Assembly (NCBI GenBank): GCA_005239795.1
Contig: SBBH01000001.1
Coordinates: 1-6,336, forward strand
Length of the DNA stretch: 6,336 nucleotides
Origin: Planctomycetales bacterium
GTDB taxonomy: Bacteria > Planctomycetota > SBBH01
Reading direction: 5' to 3'
In this document: positions 1 through 4,834 of the stretch, piece after piece
Position numbering within the stretch: position 1 is the first letter of the stretch
How the letters are laid out: every line of letters begins with the position of its first letter
Program-made: the position numbers and the translations under genes
The notes under the pieces: generated by a model
The model's input: only the letters and a program-made list of their open reading frames with translations
Told to the model about the DNA's origin: nothing
Database searches by the model: none

Positions 1-24
1 AGGTACCGGCACAGGCAGGTCCCG

Positions 25-56
25 GGCTCCGCCTCGCGGCCTTTTTCTGTTTTTTG
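25..56 (+). terminator. Possible weak rho-independent terminator
   Basis: A short GC hairpin (CCGC at 29-32 pairs with GCGG at 36-39, loop CTC) is followed by TTTTT at 42-46 and TTTTTT at 50-55. The stem is only 4 bp, so the call is weak. It would serve a rightward gene ending left of the window, convergent with aspS. Confidence 0.25.
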
Positions 57-198
57 GAAGACAGCACGCCAGTGGAAAAGAAAACAAAGAAGAAAGAAAG
101 GATCAAGTCTCTTTTATAGTATTTGGATACCCCTCCCCCCTTCCCCCGGTCCCAGAGCCCGAGGGAGATTCGCGGCGTCGACAACTGATTTTCGTCGA

Positions 199-297
199 TC
201 GTCGTTCGTGTCCGGCGAACGACCTGCCTGCGCCGCGCGCCATCTCCCCTTCCGATGCGGCGCGGCAGGCAGGCGAATCCCGAGCGACGAACGACGA
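199..297. repeat. Large imperfect palindromic element
   Basis: Three nested arm pairs are visible: 199-208 (TCGTCGTTCG) pairs perfectly with 288-297; 223-230 (CCTGCCTG) pairs with 266-273; 233-238 (CCGCGC) pairs with 260-265. The apical loop is about 20 nt, around 239-259. It begins 12 nt after the aspS stop codon, so it would fold in the aspS transcript and could stabilise the 3' end, but no T-run follows on the minus strand, so it is not a classical intrinsic terminator. The word CCTGCCTGTGCC (reverse complement of 8-19) is an 11/12 match to 223-234. The 11-mer CGGCGAACGAC (213-223) recurs at 6209-6219 upstream of miaB. This suggests a dispersed intergenic repeat family. Confidence 0.6.
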
Positions 298-308
298 AAG
301 GCAACCTT

Positions 309-2084
309 CTATTTCTTCAGCTGGATGTGCAGTTCGTCGAGCTGCTTGTCCGTGACGCGGCTGGGCGACCCGGTCATCAGGCAGGTCCCCTTGTGGGTCT
401 TTGGGAAGGCGATCACCTCGCGGATATTCTCCTCGCCGGCCACGAGGGCAACGATCCGGTCGAACCCCAGCGCGATCCCGCCGTGGGGCGGCGCGCCCGA
501 TTTCAGGACGTCGATGAAGAAGCCGAACTTCTCGCGCGCCTCCTCCTCCGTCATCCCCAGGATGCCGAAGACCTTCCTCTGCAGCTCCCAGTCGTGGATC
601 CGGACCGATCCCCCGCCGATCTCATGGCCGTTTAAGACTAGATCATGCTGGAGCGAGCGCGTTCCACCGGGGTCTTTCTCCATCTTGGCGGCATCCTCCG
701 GGTGGACGTTCGTGAAGAGGTGGTGCCCCGCGACCCACTTTCCATCCGCCTCGCTATGGAAAAACATCGGGAACTCCACGACCCAGGCGAATTCGAAGCG
801 GTCGGCGGGGATGAGCCCCATCTCGGCGCCGATCGAGAGCCTCAGGCCCCCTAAGACGGCGCACGCCTTTTCCCAGTTGTCGGCGGCGAAGAGCAGGAGG
901 TCCCCGTCCTTGGCGCCGGCGCGCGCGCCGATCTCCTTCTGAGCGGCCGCGTCGAAGAATTTGGCGATCGGCCCTGTCCATCCTGCGGCCGCTTTTTCGA
1001 GCTTGGCCCAGGCGAGCCCTTTGGCGCCGAGCGCCACCGCCTTTTGGGCGAGCTTGTCCACCTGTGCCCGCCCGTAGCGCCCGGCCCCGCCGGGGACGGC
1101 GAGCGCCTTCACGGAGCCGCCGCGCGCGGCCGTTTCCGAGAACACCTTGAAAGGGCTCGCGCGCACCGCCTCCGTGACGTCGGCAATCTCCATCCCGAAA
1201 CGCAGGTCCGGCTTGTCGGAGCCCCATTGGTCCATCGCTTCGCGGTAGGGGATGCGCCGGAAAGGGAGGGGGATCTCCCGCCCCAGGCATTCCTTGAGGA
1301 CGGCCGCCATGAGCCGTTCGATGAGGGACAGGATGTCCCCCTGGTGCGCAAACGACATCTCGAGATCGAGCTGCGTGAACTCGGGCTGGCGGTCGGCTCT
1401 GAGGTCCTCGTCGCGAAAGCATCGGACGATCTGGAAGTAGCGGTCGAATCCCGCCACCATGAGGATCTGCTTGAAGACCTGCGGGCTCTGCGGAAGCGCG
1501 AAGAACTGGTGGGGGTTGGCGCGGCTGGGGACCAAGAACTCCCGGGCCCCCTCCGGCGTGCTCTTATAGAGGAAAGGTGTCTCGATCTCGAGGAACGACT
1601 CCGCGTCGAGGAATTTGCGCATCGCGATCGCCGCTTTGTGCCGTAGGAGGAGGTTCCTCTGCATGGCGCCGCGGCGTAGATCCAGGTAGCGATAGGTCAG
1701 GCGCGTCTCCTCAGCCACCTTCGATCGGCCCGGCGCGAGATCGATCTCGAAGGGGGACGGCGTTGCGCGGCTGAGGATGGTCAATCGGTCGGCCGCCAGC
1801 TCGATCTGGCCCGTGGGGATGTGGGGATTCAAGGTTCCCTCGGGGCGGGGCCGGACAAGCCCCGCGACCTCGATCACGTCCTCGAATTTCAGGGTGTGGG
1901 CCAGGTCCGCCAGCTGGGGTTTCTCCTGCGGGTTGAAGACGACCTGTGTCAGTCCGTACCGGTCACGTAGATCAATAAAGACGACCCCGCCGTGGTCGCG
2001 CCGCGCATGGACCCAGCCGGCAAGCGTCGCGGTCTTCTTGGCGTCGGGAGCGCGCAGTTCGCCGCAGGTGTGCGTGCGGTACAT
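309..2084 (-). CDS. aspS: Aspartyl-tRNA synthetase, likely non-discriminating
   Basis: This cytosolic class IIb synthetase charges tRNA with aspartate. The 591 residues match the usual bacterial length of about 590. An N-terminal OB-fold anticodon-binding domain (about 1-105) precedes the catalytic core. Class II motif 1 lies near 158-186 (includes IETPFLYKSTPEGAR), motif 2 at about 220-240 (RCFRDEDLRADRQPEFTQ) and motif 3 at 535-562 (GFDR at 540-543). A GAD insertion domain, typical of bacterial AspRS, occupies roughly 295-410. I chose the ATG at 2084 because MYRTHTCGEL is the family's normal N-terminus; the frame continues upstream to 2207, but that 41-residue extension is low-complexity and would span the dsbD promoter. 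His31 (RRDHGG) and the Gly in RPEGTLN (residue 83) correspond to residues associated with non-discriminating AspRS that also form Asp-tRNA(Asn). There is no Shine-Dalgarno; a -10-like TACAAT lies 8 nt before the start. Confidence 0.97.
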   Translation of the reverse strand: MYRTHTCGELRAPDAKKTATLAGWVHARRDHGGVVFIDLRDRYGLTQVVFNPQEKPQLADLAHTLKFEDVIEVAGLVRPRPEGTLNPHIPTGQIELAADRLTILSRATPSPFEIDLAPGRSKVAEETRLTYRYLDLRRGAMQRNLLLRHKAAIAMRKFLDAESFLEIETPFLYKSTPEGAREFLVPSRANPHQFFALPQSPQVFKQILMVAGFDRYFQIVRCFRDEDLRADRQPEFTQLDLEMSFAHQGDILSLIERLMAAVLKECLGREIPLPFRRIPYREAMDQWGSDKPDLRFGMEIADVTEAVRASPFKVFSETAARGGSVKALAVPGGAGRYGRAQVDKLAQKAVALGAKGLAWAKLEKAAAGWTGPIAKFFDAAAQKEIGARAGAKDGDLLLFAADNWEKACAVLGGLRLSIGAEMGLIPADRFEFAWVVEFPMFFHSEADGKWVAGHHLFTNVHPEDAAKMEKDPGGTRSLQHDLVLNGHEIGGGSVRIHDWELQRKVFGILGMTEEEAREKFGFFIDVLKSGAPPHGGIALGFDRIVALVAGEENIREVIAFPKTHKGTCLMTGSPSRVTDKQLDELHIQLKK

Positions 2085-2092
2085 GGCGGGGG

Positions 2093-2098
2093 ATTGTA
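2093..2098 (-). promoter_or_regulatory. aspS -10 hexamer (leaderless-type)
   Basis: On the minus strand TACAAT is followed by only 8 nt (CCCCCGCC) before the aspS ATG. Transcription would start at or within a few bases of the start codon, leaving no room for a ribosome binding site, and none is present. No recognisable -35 hexamer is seen. Confidence 0.55.
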
Positions 2099-2162
2099 TC
2101 GGGAATCGGAGGGATCGGAGAGAGGGAGAAAGGGTGGGGGAGAGAGATTGAAAAAGGGAACC

Positions 2163-2182
2163 GAATCCCGGGACTCGGGTTC
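2163..2182. promoter_or_regulatory. Inverted repeat in the aspS-dsbD divergent promoter
   Basis: GAA-T-CCCG, loop GGACT, then CGGG-TTC forms a 7-bp interrupted dyad. It ends directly before the -10-like hexamers of dsbD, so it occupies the -35 region. It could be an operator for dsbD or for both divergent genes; no known regulator motif is recognised. Confidence 0.35.
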
Positions 2183-2200
2183 TATATTCTATAGTAGAGG
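2183..2200 (+). promoter_or_regulatory. dsbD -10 region and Shine-Dalgarno
   Basis: Two overlapping-range -10 candidates are TATATT (2183-2188) and TATAGT (2190-2195). AGAGG at 2196-2200 is a moderate ribosome binding site 5 nt before the ATG at 2206. With the first hexamer the transcript would have a leader of about 10 nt carrying AGAGG; with the second it would be nearly leaderless. There is no clear -35 element. Confidence 0.45.
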
Positions 2201-2205
2201 TTTCC

Positions 2206-4071
2206 ATGAAGCGGCATGCCGGGATCGGGGGGGCTCTTGTGTTTCTGGCCGCGGCGCTTGCGCCGGCCCCCTCCGTCTGGGCCCTGGTCCCTACCGAGGG
2301 CGCGTCTCAGCCGGTCTCTCTTCAAGCGTCGGTCGACCGCGCCGAGATACGGCCCGGGGAATCTTTTGAGATCGCGGTCACGGTCGAGATGACCCCCCCC
2401 TATCACATCTATGCCCTCCGTTTGGGGGGGGATGTCGGGCTCCCCACGACGCTGATGCTTGAAGGAGGCCATCCTTTCGCGGCGCAGGGGGAGTGGCGGG
2501 AGCCGCCTCCCCGCGTTATGGAGGGGGGGCTGGCGGTCCATGAGGGGAAGGTGTCGTTCACGCTGGCCCTGAAGGTCCCCGCGGAGCTTGAGCCCGGCGC
2601 CTATCGCGTGGCCGGTCTGGTGAAGTACATGGCCTGCACAGAGGAAGCCTGCCTCCCGCCCGGGACACTCTCTTTTTCAGCCGAGGTGCTCGTGGCCGCC
2701 GGTCCGGCCCGGCCCGACTTTGTGCGGGCCGCGGCTCCTGTCTCAGCCTCTGTCGTGGCCGCCCCCCCCCGCCAAGGGAGCGTCGAACAGGCGATCGCCC
2801 AGGGGCTTTGGTCTTTCCTTCTATTGGCGGTCGTCTCAGGGCTCCTGGCGCTTCTCATGCCGTGCGTCTATCCGATGATTCCGATCACGGTTTCTTTCTT
2901 TACGAAAGAGGCCCAGCGCCGGGGGAAACTCCCCGTGGCCTTGGCCGCGCTCTATGCGCTGGGGATCGTCGGGACTTTTACGGGGATCGGGCTTCTCTTT
3001 TCCGTCGTGATCGGCGTCAACATCGTGAATTTTGTCGCCAACCCCTGGGTGAATCTCACGATCGCCGCGCTCTTCTTTATTTTTGCGCTCTCCCTGTTCG
3101 GCCTGTTTGAGATCCAGCTCCCCTCGTTCGTGGTGAACGCCGCGGGCGGCGCCGACCGGAGCGGTGCCCTAGGGGTCCTCGTCATGGGGTTCGCCTTCAG
3201 CGTCGCCTCCTTCACCTGCACGGTGCAGTTCGTGGGGACGTTGTTGGTGCTCGCCGCCGGCGGGGACCGGCTCTGGCCCGTGCTGGGGCTCTTGGTCTTT
3301 TCGGCGACCCTGGCGACGCCGTTTTTCTTCCTGTCGCTCTTTCCTTCCTATATCGCCTCGGTCCCCCGGGCGGGCGGCTGGATGCACGCCACAAAGATCG
3401 TCTTCGGCTGGATCGAGATCATGGCGGTGATGGCGTATCTCGCGAAGGCCGAGAACGTGATGGGGTGGGGGATCCTGTCGCGGCCGGTGGTGCTGGCGGC
3501 CTGGTGCTTCTGCACCTTGATCACGGCGCTTTATTTGTTCGGGTGGTGCACTTTCCGCGGGGAGGAGCCGGGCCCCGTGGGGGGACCCCGGCGGATCCTG
3601 GCGGCGGCTTTTGCGGGGCTCACCCTTTGGATCGGTCAGGGGTTTTACGATAGGTCGCTTCCGCTCCTGGACGCGTTTTTGCCTCCCTTGGATTACGGCC
3701 GCTCTGGCGTCGCGGACGAGGTGTGGCTCAAGGATCTCGACCAAGGTCTGGCACAGGCGAAGAGCTCCGGGAAGCATCTGCTTCTCGATTTCACCGGGAT
3801 CACCTGATCGGTCTGCTTAGACAACGAGAAGAACGCCTTCCGTGCGGAGGCGGTGGTGGAAGAGCTCAAGAAAAGATTCGTGGCGGTGAAGCTCGACACC
3901 GACACGGGACCGCGCGCCGAGGAGTACCTGAAGCTCCAGGAGGAGAGGTTCCGTCAACCGGCCCGGCCGCTCTATATCGTCCTCTCGGCCGACGGGAAAA
4001 CGGAGCTCGCCCGCGAGTGGGGGAGCCACTCGGCGGACTCCTTCCTTGAATTCCTGCGCTCCGTTCCCTAG
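2206..4071 (+). CDS. dsbD: Selenocysteine-containing DsbD-type thiol:disulfide interchange protein
   Basis: This inner-membrane reductase would pass electrons from cytosolic thioredoxin to periplasmic disulfides. Read through the UGA at 3805-3807, it has 621 residues and the complete DsbD architecture: signal peptide (1 to about 26, ending SVWA); N-terminal periplasmic domain with a redox pair C144/C149 (CTEEAC-LPP); about eight membrane segments between 202 and 480 with the pair C220 (MPCVYPMIP) and C338 (SFTCTVQFVG); and a C-terminal thioredoxin-like domain from about 500. The last domain reads LLLDFTGIT-UGA-SVC-LDNEKNAF. Relatives usually have FTG-x-TC-x-NC-x-x-NEKN, so the UGA sits at the first catalytic cysteine, giving U534-S-V-C537. 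Eighty-seven further in-frame codons complete the domain before the TAG. A SECIS-like hairpin follows the UGA. Without Sec insertion the product would be a 533-residue protein lacking its redox site. Sequencing error or a nonsense mutation are the alternatives. Confidence 0.85.
3805..3807 (+). other. In-frame UGA, predicted selenocysteine codon (U534)
   Basis: TGA replaces the first Cys of a CxxC redox motif and is one base from either Cys codon. Coding continues in the same frame to 4069. Elsewhere in the window Trp is encoded by TGG and Gly by GGN, and doxX ends in TGA, so general UGA reassignment does not explain it. Confidence 0.83.
3808..3827 (+). promoter_or_regulatory. Small hairpin directly after the UGA
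   Basis: TCG (3808-3810) pairs with CGA (3825-3827), and GTCT (3811-3814) pairs with AGAC (3819-3822). A 2-nt AA bulge interrupts the stem and the apical loop is GCTT. Its loop is only 7 nt from the UGA, too near for a typical bacterial SECIS, but the stem could pause ribosomes or stack below the true element. Confidence 0.35.
3834..3852 (+). promoter_or_regulatory. Candidate bacterial SECIS element
   Basis: CGCCT (3834-3838) pairs with AGGCG (3848-3852). T3839 is bulged. CC (3840-3841) pairs with GG (3846-3847), and the apical loop is GTGC (3842-3845). The loop opens with G then U, and 34 nt separate it from the UGA. As I recall, bacterial SECIS models require a G in the first two loop positions and an apical loop about 16-37 nt from the UGA; the bulged U resembles that of E. 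coli fdhF, which SelB recognises. The hairpin encodes residues N-A-F-R-A-E-A of DsbD. Confidence 0.68.
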
Positions 4072-4080
4072 TCTCCCGGC

Positions 4081-4485
4081 GTGAATTTCCTGAGGAATTT
4101 CGCGGCGTTCTTCGGCCGGGTCTTCCTGGCGGTCCTTTTCCTGAGCTACGCGATTCGGCAGGTCCTGCACTTTTCCGAGACGGCAGGGCTCATCGCCGGG
4201 CGCGGGATCGGGGCCGCCGGCTTTTTTGCCGCGATGGCGATCCTGGCCCAGCTCCTGGGGGGGATTTTTCTCTTCCTGGGGTATCGGACACAGCTCGGGG
4301 CGTTCCTGATTTTCGTGGTGTGGGCTCCCGCCGTGTGGCTTTTGCGCGAGGGCCTGTCGGATTGGAAAGAGCAAATGATGTTCTTGAAGGATCTTGCTAT
4401 CCTGGGGGGGATTCTCGTGGTGATGGCGGCCGGCCCCGGCGCTTGGAGTATGCAGGGCGGGGGAGGAGGTAAGGGTAAGGAATGA
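4081..4485 (+). CDS. DoxX-family membrane protein
   Basis: The 134-residue product has four predicted membrane helices (about 7-27, 45-66, 71-88 and 100-118). It shows the DoxX layout: GRVFLAVLFLSYAIRQV, a Gly/Ala-rich second helix ending GGIFLFLGYRTQLGA, and a final LAILGGILVVMAAGPGAWSM. DoxX proteins are small integral membrane proteins linked in some organisms to thiosulfate:quinone oxidoreduction or to membrane oxidative-stress complexes; which applies here is unknown. There are no cysteines, so it is unlikely to be a thiol carrier itself. The start is GTG with no Shine-Dalgarno, 9 nt after the dsbD stop and in the same frame, which suggests translational coupling. It ends in a poly-Gly/Lys tail and a TGA stop, showing UGA also works as a stop here. 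Confidence 0.85.
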   Translation: MNFLRNFAAFFGRVFLAVLFLSYAIRQVLHFSETAGLIAGRGIGAAGFFAAMAILAQLLGGIFLFLGYRTQLGAFLIFVVWAPAVWLLREGLSDWKEQMMFLKDLAILGGILVVMAAGPGAWSMQGGGGGKGKE

Positions 4486-4491
4486 ATAGGG

Positions 4492-4590
4492 AAACACCAA
4501 AAGCCGGAGGGCAAACATCAAAGGAGAGCTGAATTCTGCCCGACCCCTCGCCCGGACTGTTTGGTGTTTGTCATTTGATGTTTGGTGTTT
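4492..4590. repeat. Intergenic inverted-repeat element (AAACACCAAA family)
   Basis: Left arms are AAACACCAAA (4492-4501) and AAACATCAAA (4513-4522). Right arms are their exact complements: TTTGGTGTTT at 4560-4569 and again at 4581-4590, and TTTGATGTTT at 4574-4583. The A/T-rich words stand out against GC-rich flanks and surround a core of about 37 bp. The element fills the doxX-rpmB gap and ends 6 nt before the rpmB Shine-Dalgarno. Alternating degenerate words of this kind look like a dispersed intergenic repeat. Its transcript could form a long hairpin just ahead of rpmB. Confidence 0.6.
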
Positions 4591-4596
4591 TGACCC

Positions 4597-4602
4597 AGGA
4601 GG
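4597..4602 (+). promoter_or_regulatory. rpmB Shine-Dalgarno
   Basis: A perfect AGGAGG stands 4 nt before the ATG at 4607. It decides the start against an in-frame ATG at 4568 inside the repeat element. It is the strongest ribosome binding site in the window. Confidence 0.85.
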
Positions 4603-4606
4603 TTTT

Positions 4607-4834
4607 ATGAGAGCGTGCGCGATTTGCGGCAAAACATTGGCGTTCGGAAACCAGATCTCCCGGCGGGGTCTGGCGAAGAAGAAGGGGGGGGTCGGGAAGA
4701 AGATCACGGGCGTTTCCGTCCGGAAATTCCTCCCCAACCTTCAGCGCGTGAAGGTGTTGGTGGACGGCGCCGTCAAGCGCCTCAAGGTCTGCACCCGGTG
4801 CATCAAGTCCGGGCGCGTCAGAAAAGCAGGTTAG
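4607..4834 (+). CDS. rpmB: 50S ribosomal protein bL28, zinc-ribbon form
   Basis: This is a 75-residue, very basic protein of the large ribosomal subunit, within the normal bL28 length range. The N-terminus MRACAICGK, the central GNQISRRG and the C-terminal VCTRCIKSGRVRK are family landmarks. C4/C7 and C62/C65 make two CxxC pairs, the zinc-binding (C+) version. Some bacteria swap it for a Cys-free paralogue under zinc starvation, so a second copy elsewhere is possible. The Shine-Dalgarno supports ATG 4607. The usual neighbour rpmG is not next to it here. The TAG stop (4832-4834) overlaps the miaB stop on the other strand, leaving no room for a terminator between the genes. Confidence 0.95.
   Translation: MRACAICGKTLAFGNQISRRGLAKKKGGVGKKITGVSVRKFLPNLQRVKVLVDGAVKRLKVCTRCIKSGRVRKAG

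Larger units (their letters stand above)
1..308. other. Intergenic region downstream of aspS
   Basis: No convincing complete gene is present. Three things can be seen. First, the + frame beginning at position 3 is open from the window edge to a TAG at 117-119 and would end in a Lys-rich tail (VEKKTKKKERIKSLL); its third positions are less GC-rich than the neighbouring genes, so it is only a possible 3' end of an upstream gene. Second, 29-39 (CCGC CTC GCGG) followed by T-runs at 42-46 and 50-55 resembles a weak rho-independent terminator on the + strand, which competes with that reading. Third, 130-149 is a C-rich tract, so its minus strand has closely spaced G-runs. The large palindrome at 199-297 is listed separately. 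Confidence 0.5.

Noticed and set aside
3..119. 3' end of a + strand gene entering from the left edge
   Set aside because: The frame is open and ends in a plausible Lys-rich tail, but only 38 codons are visible, third-position GC is low for this genome, and a terminator-like hairpin lies inside it. It is mentioned only in the intergenic entry.
1..121. Leftward gene starting at TTG 106 behind TACTAT (116-121, minus)
   Set aside because: The 9-nt spacing matches the leaderless pattern, but TTG starts on leaderless RNAs are rare and the short translation resembles no known N-terminus.
208..942. Long + strand ORF opposite the 3' part of aspS
   Set aside because: It is an antisense shadow of the confidently identified aspS, with Ser/Arg/Pro-rich content and no recognisable domain. 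Long antisense frames are common in GC-rich genes.
2085..2207. 41-residue N-terminal extension of aspS to an ATG at 2207
   Set aside because: The extension is low-complexity, has no counterpart in AspRS proteins, and would overlap the dsbD promoter and start codon. MYRTHTCGEL at 2084 is the normal N-terminus.
3805..3807. UGA as a genuine stop or nonsense mutation making dsbD a pseudogene
   Set aside because: The stop falls precisely on a catalytic Cys, downstream codons remain open and domain-like to the natural end, and a SECIS-like hairpin follows. A random nonsense mutation would not explain all three. Sequencing error cannot be excluded from the sequence alone.
3805..3807. Genome-wide reassignment of UGA to Trp or Gly
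   Set aside because: Other genes here use TGG for Trp and GGN for Gly, no other coding region has internal UGA, and doxX ends naturally at a UGA.
3853..4071. Separate small gene starting at GTG 3853
   Set aside because: It is in frame with dsbD, has no ribosome binding site, and its sequence is the remainder of the DsbD thioredoxin-like domain.
3817..4737. 306-codon minus-strand ORF opposite dsbD, doxX and rpmB
   Set aside because: It is antisense to three real genes and runs through the intergenic repeat. No family resemblance was seen.
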